56,165 bases of DNA. Origin: Salinarimonas soli (GTDB taxonomy: Bacteria > Pseudomonadota > Alphaproteobacteria > Rhizobiales > Beijerinckiaceae). The position numbers were made by a program, and so were the translations under genes. Positions 1 to 7,793 of this stretch are shown here, in pieces (the stretch's first letter is position 1; every line of letters starts with the position of its first letter). Location: positions 1 to 56,165 of the forward strand of contig NZ_VUOA01000047.1 of assembly GCF_008386575.1 (NCBI RefSeq), written 5' to 3'. The notes under the pieces are model-generated. The model made no database searches, was not told where the DNA came from, and worked only from the letters and a program-made list of their open reading frames with translations.

Positions 1-104
1 CGCGGTCCGCGATCCGAGTCTCCCCAGGCAGGAAAGCTTGCTCGAGCCGGTCGGGCCAAACCGAGCTTGAATGCATCGTCCTGCCCCTCTGCTCCGTCCG
101 AGGC

Positions 105-1127
105 TCATACGGGCGGCGGGTTGCGATCCAGGAAGCTTCGTCGCTGATGCCAGTACGGGTAGATCGGCGTCACGGCGCTCGCCGCGTCCAAGCGCGCAAC
201 CTGCTCTGACGTGAGGATGACATCCGTCGCGGCAAGGTTGTCGCGGAGCTGATCGGCGTTGCGCGCCCCGATCACTACGCTCGACACCGTCGGACGGGTC
301 AAAAGCCATGCGAGAGCGAGGCGAGGGACGGAGAAGCCGGTCTCCTCTGAAATCTTCTCCAGCACGTCGGTGACGGCAAAAAGCCTATCCTCGGGCACGT
401 CCCAGGTCGCATCCGTGGCCGCGCGGCTGTCCATGGGTGCGGGCTTGCGGCGCCCGATCTTGCCGCTGAGCTTTGCCCCGGACAGCGGGCTCCACACCAG
501 CGTGCCCACGTTCTGGTCGATGCCGAGCGGCATGAGCTCCCATTCGAACTCACGTGCGACGAGCGAATAGTAGACCTGGTGCGTCACTGGCCGGGGAAGT
601 CCGTGGCGGTCAGCCAGGGCCAGCATTTTCATGAGGTGCCAGCCCGAGTAGTTCGACACGCCGAAGTACCGGATCTTTCCGGCCCGAATGAGAGCATCCA
701 GCGCATGGAGCATTTCGTCGACGGGGGTAAGCGCGTCGAAGGCATGCAGCTGGTAGAGGTCGACGTAGTCCGTACCGAGCCGCTTGAGGCTCGCCTCGCA
801 AGACCGGATGATCTTCTCCCGCGACGTACCTCTGTCGTTCGGGCCCGGGCCCATCGGCATACCCGTCTTGGTGGCGATCAGAACCTGCTCGCGGCGCCCC
901 TTGATGGCTTGTCCCAGGATCTCTTCCGACATGCCCGCGGAGTAGCCATCGGCCGTGTCGAACATCGTGCAGCCCGCCTCAAGGCAGATCGAGACCAGCG
1001 CCTGGGCTTCACCAACGTCGCTGGCGCCCCACTTGCGGAGGAACTCGCTGCCTCCGCCGAATGTGGCGGTCCCGAACGTGAGCACCGGCACCTTTAGGCC
1101 AGATCCGCCGAGCGTGCGGTATTCCAT
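105..1127 (-). CDS. Aldo/keto reductase
   Basis: A 340-residue member of the aldo/keto reductase family, cytoplasmic NADPH-dependent enzymes that reduce aldehydes or ketones on a TIM barrel. The catalytic tetrad is readable as D57, Y62, K87 and H128, in the contexts FDTADGY, ATKTG and LYQLHAF. An alternative start 17 codons upstream exists, but the ATG at 1127 is preceded by GGAGG at good spacing and begins the conserved MEYRTLG strand. The C-terminal SSVVIGARNADQL segment matches the cofactor-phosphate binding region of the YajO/Tas-like branch. Substrate unknown. It is the first of three minus-strand genes but is not tightly linked to the next one (130-base gap). Confidence 0.93.
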   Translation of the reverse strand: MEYRTLGGSGLKVPVLTFGTATFGGGSEFLRKWGASDVGEAQALVSICLEAGCTMFDTADGYSAGMSEEILGQAIKGRREQVLIATKTGMPMGPGPNDRGTSREKIIRSCEASLKRLGTDYVDLYQLHAFDALTPVDEMLHALDALIRAGKIRYFGVSNYSGWHLMKMLALADRHGLPRPVTHQVYYSLVAREFEWELMPLGIDQNVGTLVWSPLSGAKLSGKIGRRKPAPMDSRAATDATWDVPEDRLFAVTDVLEKISEETGFSVPRLALAWLLTRPTVSSVVIGARNADQLRDNLAATDVILTSEQVARLDAASAVTPIYPYWHQRRSFLDRNPPPV

Positions 1128-1257
1128 CGTCGCCTCCAAACCCTCAAAGCGCCCTGCGCCGCCCCGTTCGCCGGGCAAAGCGCGTTCTGGGTGACACGGA
1201 CGGCCTCCAACGGCGCAGCATCCCGTCCGACCCGGCCGATGTCCGAGGACTTGTGCG

Positions 1258-2007
1258 TCAACTGCCCGCGACGCTCAAGCCCTCGACCCCATGGTGCCGG
1301 ATCAAGTCGGCGATGAACCCCGATCCCCGCGCCGCTGCAACGTATTGCTCGAGGTAGGGTAATATCTCGGCCTTGGCTCGCGGCACTCCGATCGCCTGCT
1401 GCACCGCCATGAAGCGCCCTTCCAGTATGCGTGTATTGGGATGAGCATCCTGGTCGGACACAAGGCGGGATCGAAGGCCCGCGAGCGCATCGGCTCGCCC
1501 CTCCACAAGGGCTGACAGGGCGTCGTCGAAACTTGCGGTGCCCACGAGCGACGCCGAGCGGATGTTACGCTCAAGCCAGAGCCCGTAGGCCGTCCGATCG
1601 GTCACGGCGATCCGAACGCCTGGTGCGTCCACATCCTCGATCGCGTGCAAGCCCGAGCCCTTCGGGACGAGGTACGTCGCCTCGATTTCCGCATAGGCGG
1701 GGGTGAAGGCGATCGTCTCGGCACGCTGCGGTTCGGCCCCAACCAGGGCCACGTCCCACTCGTCGTGAGCCGCTGCGTCGGCCAAGGGACCCGGAGATGG
1801 GTACGTCACGTAGCGCAGCTCCAGCCCCAAGGTATCAGCGAGCGCACGCGCCAGATCGGGCGACACACCCGCGGGACTGCCGTCCGGATTGCGGCTCGAC
1901 ACGAGGAGGAAGTTTGAAAGATTGATGCCGGCCCTGAGAACCCCTGAGGGAGATAGTCGCCGAACGATCTCCTGCGGAACCGGTCCGATCTCTGGTCTGG
2001 CCCTCAT
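1258..2007 (-). CDS. Periplasmic-binding-protein fold protein (SBP_bac_3) without a signal peptide
   Basis: A 249-residue protein of the family-3 solute-binding fold (type II periplasmic-binding-protein). It has the usual beginning GVLRAGINLSNFLLV, a DGSPAGVSPDLARALA ligand-lobe helix, a WDVALVGAEPQRA strand and a second-lobe start GVRIAVTD. Relatives normally bind amino acids outside the membrane. Here the N-terminus (MRARPEIGPVPQEIVRRLSP) has no hydrophobic signal segment. The ATG is well supported by AAGGGA seven bases upstream, so a missed upstream signal is unlikely. It may therefore act in the cytoplasm, either as a ligand sensor or as an enzyme on this fold (cyclohexadienyl dehydratases use it). 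No permease or ATPase lies nearby. Function uncertain. Confidence 0.8.
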   Translation of the reverse strand: MRARPEIGPVPQEIVRRLSPSGVLRAGINLSNFLLVSSRNPDGSPAGVSPDLARALADTLGLELRYVTYPSPGPLADAAAHDEWDVALVGAEPQRAETIAFTPAYAEIEATYLVPKGSGLHAIEDVDAPGVRIAVTDRTAYGLWLERNIRSASLVGTASFDDALSALVEGRADALAGLRSRLVSDQDAHPNTRILEGRFMAVQQAIGVPRAKAEILPYLEQYVAAARGSGFIADLIRHHGVEGLSVAGS

Positions 2008-2040
2008 CGTCGTGTCCCTTCAGAAATGGACGAGGCAGCG

Positions 2041-2205
2041 GGGCACCTCAGAGCCTGACGCGCAAGGGCTTGCTCATGTCCCCCTCATGCTGAGGTGCCC
2101 TGCGCAGCCCGGCCTCGAAGCACGCACCACGATGCTACAACTCTCCGGAGATCCCTGGAGCGCCCTTCGAGGCCCCCCTCCGGCGGGCACCTAAGGCTGG
2201 AGGGT
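2041..2205. repeat. Interspersed palindromic repeat (REP-like), two inverted copies
   Basis: This gene-free stretch between the binding-protein gene and the amidohydrolase holds two mirrored copies of one motif. One is at 2082-2128 (CCCTCATGCTGAGGTGCCC, then GGCCTCGAAGCACGC) and one at 2159-2205 on the other strand (CCCTCCAGCCTTAGGTGCCC, then GGCCTCGAAGGGCGC). A perfect 11-bp inverted repeat, GGGCACCTCAG/CTGAGGTGCCC, also links 2041-2051 with 2090-2100. The pattern resembles repeats I recall from Hyphomicrobiales genomes. I see no gene in it. Confidence 0.65.
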
Positions 2206-2344
2206 AGGCCGTACCTATGAGCCAGCCTTTCAGATAGGCCGGTCGTCGGTGCCGGCGTCTAAGGGGACACTGTCTGCGAGGAGGCGGCGATCTGACGGAT
2301 GATCTCTGCCCAGACCGGCGGAGACCGCTTCCTCTGCCGCAGGC

Positions 2345-3763
2345 TCAACCCGCAGACATGGTGAGAGGCGGCGTTGCGTCGACAGGAAGCGGGGAGACAT
2401 AGGGTGTTCCGGCAGTTTGTCGCTCCAGGTCCGCCCGTGCAGCCTCGCGCAGGCCCATGTCCACGGCTGCCCGCGCGCCGAGCGCGGCCATGGCTTTGGC
2501 GACATGGACGAGCGTCTTGTGAGCCGCCGGCGCCTTGCCTTGGGCCACCACTTGCCAGGTGTGGAGCTGCGTCCCGACAGCCATGGTCGGCGCGTGCACC
2601 TGAACCGTGGGCACCACCCAGCTCACGTCGCCGAGGTCCGTCGAGCCGAGCGACGGCCGCCGCGCCGCATCCAGCGGGACGACGAAGTCAGCCAACGCGA
2701 GATCGCGCGGCGGCTGTCCGATCGCGCGGAAAACCGCCGCATTGTCGGCGGGCGATAAGGTCTTCTGGATCTCTCGCGCGAAAGCACGATCTGCATCGTC
2801 GAAGGGAGGCGGACCGAGCTCCTCCAGGACGCTCTGCAGCGTCTCCTCGAGGGGCCGATTGCCGAGAAGGTTGGAGACCGCGCTGATCGTGCGCATCTCG
2901 ACCTGCGTCTCGGTCATGAGGGCAGCGCCTTGGGCGACCTTGCGAACTCGCTCCACGAGTTCGAGCATGCCCATGAGGTCACGATCCCTGATCAGGTAGC
3001 GCACGCGGGCATGGGCCTGGACGACGTTGGGAGCGATCCCGCCCGCATCCAGCAGGGCGTAGTGCACCCGCGCATCGCTGGGCATGTGCTCGCGCATGTA
3101 GTTCACGCCCACGTTCATGAGCTCGACCGCGTCCAGCGCGCTGCGACCAAGGTGCGGGGCGGCAGCCGCGTGGGCCGCGCGCCCCGTGAAGGTGAAGTCG
3201 ATGCGCATGTTGGCAAGAGAGATCGGGGGCACGACCTCCCAGAATCCCGACGGATGCCAGGAGATCGCCACGTCGACGCCTCTGAAGGCGCCCTCGCGCA
3301 CCATGAAGGCCTTCGCGGCCCCGCCCTCCTCGGCGGGACAGCCGTAATAGCGCACGCGACCGGGCAGGCCTTGCTGCGAGAGCCAGTTCTTGAGGGCGGT
3401 CGCGGCGAGAAGGGAAGCGGAGCCGAGAAGGTTGTGGCCGCAGCCATGACCGTGTCCCCCAACCGCGACCGGACTGGGCTGCGCCACGCCGGCCTCCTGG
3501 CTCAAGCCCGGCAGCGCGTCGTACTCGCCCAGGAAGGCGATCACGGGCCCGTCTTCGCCTGCCTCCCCCATCACCGCCGTGGGGATGCCCGCGAAGCCTT
3601 CGGTCACCCTGAAACCTTGATGGCGCAACTCCGCTGCATGCTCCGCAGCCGACCGCGTCTCTGCGTAGCAGAGTTCCGGCATCGCCCAGATGCGATCGCT
3701 GAGGTCCACCAAGCGCCCGCTCGCGAGGTCGACCTCGCGCCAGATCGCGTTGCGATTGTCCAT
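2345..3763 (-). CDS. M20-family metallo-amidohydrolase, AbgB-like
   Basis: A 472-residue cytoplasmic zinc-dependent amidase of the M20 family, closest in appearance to AbgB (p-aminobenzoyl-glutamate utilisation subunit B). Metal-site and family motifs are visible: EYDALPGL, GHGHGCGHNLLG, CPAEEGG, the dimerisation-domain segment TFTGRAAHAA and the AbgB-type GSTDLGDVSWVVPTVQ. The start at 3763 follows GGAGG with good spacing; an upstream in-frame ATG at 3829 lacks such support. AbgB usually works with AbgA and an AbgT importer; neither is present here, so the substrate may be another N-acyl amino acid or amide. A DUF1127 gene and a divergent LysR regulator lie upstream and probably share its control. 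Confidence 0.9.
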   Translation of the reverse strand: MDNRNAIWREVDLASGRLVDLSDRIWAMPELCYAETRSAAEHAAELRHQGFRVTEGFAGIPTAVMGEAGEDGPVIAFLGEYDALPGLSQEAGVAQPSPVAVGGHGHGCGHNLLGSASLLAATALKNWLSQQGLPGRVRYYGCPAEEGGAAKAFMVREGAFRGVDVAISWHPSGFWEVVPPISLANMRIDFTFTGRAAHAAAAPHLGRSALDAVELMNVGVNYMREHMPSDARVHYALLDAGGIAPNVVQAHARVRYLIRDRDLMGMLELVERVRKVAQGAALMTETQVEMRTISAVSNLLGNRPLEETLQSVLEELGPPPFDDADRAFAREIQKTLSPADNAAVFRAIGQPPRDLALADFVVPLDAARRPSLGSTDLGDVSWVVPTVQVHAPTMAVGTQLHTWQVVAQGKAPAAHKTLVHVAKAMAALGARAAVDMGLREAARADLERQTAGTPYVSPLPVDATPPLTMSAG

Positions 3764-3868
3764 GGGGTGACCCTCCGGCGAGCCGTCCTGCCCGCGAGCT
3801 CTACATACAGCCCGCGTCCCCTGGCACAAACGCCCTCGCTGCGGTGGGACCCAGTCGATGAACGCAGG

Positions 3869-4084
3869 TCAGGTATCGCGGGACGCCTCGCGCTCGACGT
3901 CGGCGGCTGAAAGCCCCAGGTCTCCCAACGTCCTCTCGTCGAGACGGAGCAGGGCCCGGCGCTGCCTCCGTCGCCCGCTTCGCTCCTCGAACGCGATGAG
4001 CGCCTCGAGAGCCCTGCGACGAAAGCGAGAGAGCGCAAACACCAGATTTTCTGATGCGACGGCGGGTCGTGTGGTCAGCTGCAT
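3869..4084 (-). CDS. DUF1127 small protein (YjiS-like)
   Basis: A 71-residue protein whose C-terminal half, LLRLDERTLGDLGLSAADVE, is the conserved DUF1127 motif (arginine-rich helix, then LDxxxLxDLGL). In alphaproteobacteria such small proteins have been linked to RNA metabolism and phosphate or carbon adaptation, but the role of this one is unknown. The start is preceded by GGAGCGG at suitable spacing. It lies 105 bases upstream of the M20 gene on the same strand and 103 bases from the divergently read LysR gene, so both could respond to that regulator. Confidence 0.85.
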   Translation of the reverse strand: MQLTTRPAVASENLVFALSRFRRRALEALIAFEERSGRRRQRRALLRLDERTLGDLGLSAADVEREASRDT

Positions 4085-4187
4085 GGGTCCGCTCCGTAGG
4101 GCTCAGCGCCATCTGCACGGGAGCACCTTGCGCCTCATCAAGCTTCGGCTCAAACCAGAACTCCTTGGGGTCAGACGTAGAAAAATT

Positions 4188-5108
4188 ATGGCACAGTCAC
4201 GTCGCCGTCTGCCTCCGCTCAACGCCGTTCGCGCCTTCGAGGCGGCCGCGCGCCATCTCAGCTTCCAGAAGGCCGCCGACGAGCTCGCGGTTACGCCGAG
4301 CGCGGTGGCCCAACAGGTGAAGGGGCTTGAGGAGCACCTCGGGCAAGCCATGTTCCGGCGCCTGCCGAGCAAGGGTGTGGTCCTGACGGACGCCGGCCAG
4401 CTTTACGCGGCGGCCCTGCGTCCGCTTTTCGACGAACTGGCAATCGCGACGGCCGAGGCTGCCAGGCCGGCCTCGTCATCAACGCTTACCGTCAGTACTG
4501 TCCCGTCCTTCGCGTCGCGGTGGCTGATCCCGCGCCTGGCTGGATTCCGGCGCCGGCGCCCGGACCTCGAGGTACGTGTTCTCGCCTCGATGGGCCTGAC
4601 CGACTTCGCGCGGGAGGGGGTCGACGTCGCGGTCAGGTTGGGACGTGGCGGCTATCCGGGAATGCGAACGGACCTGCTCATGGCGGAGAGTTTCTTCCCC
4701 GTCTGCAGCCCGTCGCTCCTGTCTGACGCCGGGGCGCCGCTGAGGAGCCCTGTTGACCTTCGCTTCTGTACGCTTCTTCATGAGGAACGCGATCCGGGCA
4801 TCCCGGAATATGTGGACTGGCGGCGGTGGCTGACGGAGGTCGGCGCGGATAACGTCGTCGATGCGACGCGCGGCCCACGGTTCTCACATATGTTCCTCGC
4901 GCTGCAGGCGGCCATCTCGGGTCAAGGCGTCGCGCTCGCCACGAGCGCTCTCATCGGGGATGATTTAGTTGCCGGCCGCCTGATCAGGCCCTTCCGGCAG
5001 GAGGTGGAGGGTATCTATCGTTATTGGGTCGTATCGCCGGAGAGCGGCTCAAGCACCCGGAACGTCGCTGGCTTCCGCGAATGGCTCCTCGAAGAGGCTG
5101 TGGCTTGA
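4188..5108 (+). CDS. LysR-family transcriptional regulator, GcvA-like
   Basis: A 306-residue LysR-type regulator. The N-terminal winged helix is clear (PPLNAVRAFEAAARHLSFQ, then KAADELAVTPSAVAQQVKGL), and the C-terminal part is a type II periplasmic-binding-protein-like effector domain. The frame is open for 110 codons upstream, but the conserved domain begins right after the ATG at 4188, which I chose as the start. The run LRSPVDLRFCTLLHEE and the overall pattern place it in the GcvA/AmpR-like subfamily. It is divergent from the DUF1127-M20 pair, the usual arrangement for a LysR regulator and its target. The inducer cannot be inferred. Confidence 0.93.
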   Translation: MAQSRRRLPPLNAVRAFEAAARHLSFQKAADELAVTPSAVAQQVKGLEEHLGQAMFRRLPSKGVVLTDAGQLYAAALRPLFDELAIATAEAARPASSSTLTVSTVPSFASRWLIPRLAGFRRRRPDLEVRVLASMGLTDFAREGVDVAVRLGRGGYPGMRTDLLMAESFFPVCSPSLLSDAGAPLRSPVDLRFCTLLHEERDPGIPEYVDWRRWLTEVGADNVVDATRGPRFSHMFLALQAAISGQGVALATSALIGDDLVAGRLIRPFRQEVEGIYRYWVVSPESGSSTRNVAGFREWLLEEAVA

Positions 5109-5502
5109 GCGCTTTGAGGGTAAATCCCGTCGATATCGGGATGCCTCGGACGCGCCCTGACATCGGCGTCCTTTTGAAAGACGTACACGCCCGTCGGACC
5201 ATCCGCTTCGCGCCCCATCTCGGACGTCCGAGACGTGTCAGCGGATCCTCAAAAGCGGACGCTGAGCACTCGTCACGAAGAAAGCCGGCGATCCACTCTC
5301 ATTTCGAGCAGGCCGACCGCGGCGGCGACCGCGTCAGAGAGGCCGCAATGCGCCCATCGAGCGTTGCAGCGGATACGCCCGGTGTGGTGTCGACGCAGGT
5401 CACGCGCCGGGCGTCCCAGGCGCTTGTCTGAATGCAGACCTACCAGACCAACGGCGCAGGCCCATGCCGAAGAGCGTGAACACTCGCCCGGGACCGGCGG
5501 CG
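5109..5502. other. Gene-free interval between convergent genes
   Basis: About 390 bases between the ends of the LysR gene (plus) and the dehydrogenase gene (minus). A short hairpin ATCCCG/CGGGAT (5124-5129 and 5137-5142) follows the LysR stop and could be a weak terminator. I see no other gene, repeat or recognisable remnant. Confidence 0.5.
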
Positions 5503-6360
5503 CTAGGGGTCCTTGCTGGGATCGACCCTGAGCCCAGCCATGATCGACCAATCCTTGTGACCCAAGCCAGCCTCGACCGCCTCGGCCATGCAGCGGCGGA
5601 CGGCATCGAGCATCGGGAGGTCTCGGCCAATCCCCTCGGCCGCCTCCGAGGCTAGGCGCAGGTCCTTCAGGCCGAGCACGGCCTTGAAGCCTGCCTCGTA
5701 GTCGCGCGCTGCGATCTTGCCGGAATAGACCTGGTACGAGCGGCTGCCGAACAGGGTCCCGAGGATCAGATCGAAGAAGGGCTCGCGCCCAAGGCCATAG
5801 CCCTCGGCGAGGACGACGGCCTCCGCCATCGCCTCGATGGCCATGGTGATCATCATATTGCAGGCGATCTTTGCGGCGTTCGCCGTGGGCGGCTCGGCAC
5901 CCAGATCCCAGACGCGGCTCCCGACCACCTCAAGGAGCGGCCGGACTGCGCTCACGTTCGGCGGATCACCGGCGGCGAGGACGTTAAGCTCGCCCCTGGC
6001 CGCAACGTCGGGCCGCCCGAGCACCGGAGCAGACACGTAGCCGAGCCCCGCTTCCGCATGCGCCCGCACGAGCTCGCGGGCGAACGCGACGGAAATGGTC
6101 GAGGACACGATGTGGACGAGCCCAGGTCTCGCCTGCCGCAGGGTACCGGGGTCAAGCAGCACGGAGCGGATCGCCGCGTCATCCGACAGCATCGTAAAGG
6201 CTGCATCGCCCTGAAGGGCGTCCGACAGCGTCACAGCTTGCTTCACGCCGTCGATGGGCGTGGCTGAGCGGTTCCAGGCGACCACCCGATGGCCGGCCGC
6301 CGCGAGGTTCTGGGCCATTGCACGTCCCATCGCGCCAAGGCCGATGATGCCAACATCCAT
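5503..6360 (-). CDS. NAD(P)-dependent beta-hydroxyacid dehydrogenase family protein
   Basis: A 285-residue oxidoreductase of the 3-hydroxyisobutyrate dehydrogenase/GLYR superfamily. The N-terminal Rossmann motif is MDVGIIGLGAMGRAMAQNL, ending near residue 30 at WNRS. The substrate segment is SAPVLGRPDVAARGEL, and the helix carrying the catalytic lysine is NAAKIACNMM (K164). The APVLGRPD variant, in place of the classical substrate-binding DAPVSGG, is typical of succinic-semialdehyde-reductase or imine-reductase-like branches, so the substrate should not be assumed. GAGGAG stands seven bases before the ATG. A 57-base gap to the alpha/beta hydrolase upstream on the same strand suggests co-transcription. 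Confidence 0.9.
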   Translation of the reverse strand: MDVGIIGLGAMGRAMAQNLAAAGHRVVAWNRSATPIDGVKQAVTLSDALQGDAAFTMLSDDAAIRSVLLDPGTLRQARPGLVHIVSSTISVAFARELVRAHAEAGLGYVSAPVLGRPDVAARGELNVLAAGDPPNVSAVRPLLEVVGSRVWDLGAEPPTANAAKIACNMMITMAIEAMAEAVVLAEGYGLGREPFFDLILGTLFGSRSYQVYSGKIAARDYEAGFKAVLGLKDLRLASEAAEGIGRDLPMLDAVRRCMAEAVEAGLGHKDWSIMAGLRVDPSKDP

Positions 6361-6417
6361 CGTCGTTCTCCTCAGGTCATAATGACGTCGCGGACGCGAG
6401 CGCGGTGCGGAGCCGTG

Positions 6418-7440
6418 TCAGGCCATCGGCCCGTCGCTCGAAGACCGGGCCGCAAGGTTGGCGAGCCAGTCCAGAACTGGCGCGAGCGCCTCATCCGAGT
6501 TCCTCTCGTAGATGAGCCCGTGCCCATTGCCTCGGACGCCGTGCTCTTCGAGCCGCAGCAGCTCGTCTGAAGCACCGGCGGCGTTGAGGAAGGCGACCGT
6601 GGGCGGGCTTGCGGCCGCGAAGGCAGACGCCTCCGCCGTCACAACCAGGATCGGCACACCCACAAGCCCCGGGAGCCGCAGCGCTCCCGGGGCAGCGTGG
6701 CGGACCTCGTCGGGATCATTCACCGGCGGATCGAAACCCATTCGGGCGGCCGTCGCTCCCCAGCGCATGGGGCCGATGTTGGGGATGTCGGCGAAGGGCG
6801 CTCCCATCGGCTCGACCGCTATGATTCCTTTGACGAGGTGCGGACGCCGATCCGCCACCAGCCAGCCGTCCGGGCCTGATGCCGAATGGGTGACGAGCAC
6901 CGCCGGGCCGATCCGGTCCAGCAGGGTCGCGGTCCGGTCCGCATCCATGGTCTGCGACGCTTCGAGGTCGGCTGGCAGCGGGCCATAACCGGCGATGAAC
7001 TCGTCCATGGCATCGTCGAGGTCCGGATCAAACGGCCACTGCGTGTGCCGCGGATCGGTGCCGGGCACGTAGATCGCGCGACCGCCCTCGTAGGAGAACG
7101 GCGGTCCCATGCGGCCGACTACGTCGGTGTGGAAGGGTGAGCGTCCGTGACCCGGACGGTCGACCACCAGGACAGCGTAGCCGGCCTCGACGAGGCGCTG
7201 CGCCCAGCCCGGGCGTCCGTCCGGCGTGTCGAACCATTCCGTTCCCTGGAAGCCGCCGCCATGCATCAGCACGACCGGCCACGGCTGGGTAATCTCCTCG
7301 GGAGCCTCCCATTCCACAAACATTGGCCCGCGTTGGTAGGTTTCCCCGTTCAGCGACACGCGATCGCCGGGAATCCAGAAGTGACCTCGCCGGACCGTGC
7401 GGGCAGGAACCGTCGTCCAGGGTGCTGGGGACTTGCTCAT
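6418..7440 (-). CDS. Alpha/beta hydrolase (esterase/lipase-like)
   Basis: A 340-residue alpha/beta hydrolase. The oxyanion-hole segment VVLMHGGGFQGTEWF and the nucleophile elbow LVTHSASGPDG (Ser in H-S-A-S) are visible; the probable catalytic histidine is in GNGHGLIYERN near the C-terminus. It resembles proteins annotated as esterases in proteobacterial accessory regions. There is no signal peptide, so it is probably cytoplasmic. The ATG at 7440 overlaps the stop codon of the upstream EthD-like gene as ATGA, so translation is probably coupled. Together with the dehydrogenase at 5503-6360 it seems to form a unit read from the intergenic region that holds the TetR operator. Confidence 0.88.
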   Translation of the reverse strand: MSKSPAPWTTVPARTVRRGHFWIPGDRVSLNGETYQRGPMFVEWEAPEEITQPWPVVLMHGGGFQGTEWFDTPDGRPGWAQRLVEAGYAVLVVDRPGHGRSPFHTDVVGRMGPPFSYEGGRAIYVPGTDPRHTQWPFDPDLDDAMDEFIAGYGPLPADLEASQTMDADRTATLLDRIGPAVLVTHSASGPDGWLVADRRPHLVKGIIAVEPMGAPFADIPNIGPMRWGATAARMGFDPPVNDPDEVRHAAPGALRLPGLVGVPILVVTAEASAFAAASPPTVAFLNAAGASDELLRLEEHGVRGNGHGLIYERNSDEALAPVLDWLANLAARSSSDGPMA

Positions 7441-7646
7441 GCTCTCACCCCGGGAAAGGAGGTCGTGACGGTCCGGGAGGGGGTGACCGCGGGGAAGAAG
7501 GCGGCGAGGCTCTCCAGCACATAGCGATGCCAGGCACTCATCACGAGTGGCGGATGGTGGCCGACGTAGTAGTGTCGGTCGAACCTGGTCTGAGACGTTC
7601 CCTGATAGGTCACGAGGACGCTCGTGGACGAGCGAGGGGTGGTCAT
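7437..7646 (-). CDS. Short EthD-like protein, possibly internally deleted
   Basis: A 69-residue protein with the EthD-family N-terminus (SVLVTYQGTSQTRFDRHYY, then HHPPLV). EthD proteins are usually about 100 residues, small dimeric ferredoxin-fold proteins linked to degradation pathways. Here the sequence passes from the HxPLV helix almost directly to LESLAAFFPAVTPS, which looks like the late F-x-S-x-x-A-F element. The central strand and roughly 30 residues are therefore missing. GGGAGA precedes the ATG at 7646, and the stop overlaps the start of the hydrolase, so the frame may be kept mainly as a translated leader. It could be a decaying gene. Confidence 0.6.
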   Translation of the reverse strand: MTTPRSSTSVLVTYQGTSQTRFDRHYYVGHHPPLVMSAWHRYVLESLAAFFPAVTPSRTVTTSFPGVRA

Positions 7647-7745
7647 GACGGTCTCCCGACGTGCCGTGCAGGCCGGCAAGCGGCCGTGGATCCAAAGTGC
7701 TGCAGGCCTGAGAGCGCACCGGCCGCTTGCCCGCGACCATTTTGT

Positions 7746-7757
7746 TAGTGATCACTA
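7746..7757. promoter_or_regulatory. Probable TetR operator, perfect 12-bp palindrome
   Basis: TAGTGATCACTA is a perfect palindrome that ends 36 bases before the TetR start codon and lies between that gene and the divergent EthD/hydrolase genes. An AT-rich TATATAAA overlaps its right edge (7756-7763) and could be a -10 region. Size, symmetry and position fit an autoregulatory TetR-family operator that controls both directions. Confidence 0.7.
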
Positions 7758-7793
7758 TATAAAGGTTGGTGCTGTAAGCGCAAGGAGTTTTCG

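Noticed and set aside
1-104. Possible partial gene at the left edge
   Set aside because: The 104 bases show no extended frame with recognisable content; they may be the intergenic region after the aldo/keto reductase gene.
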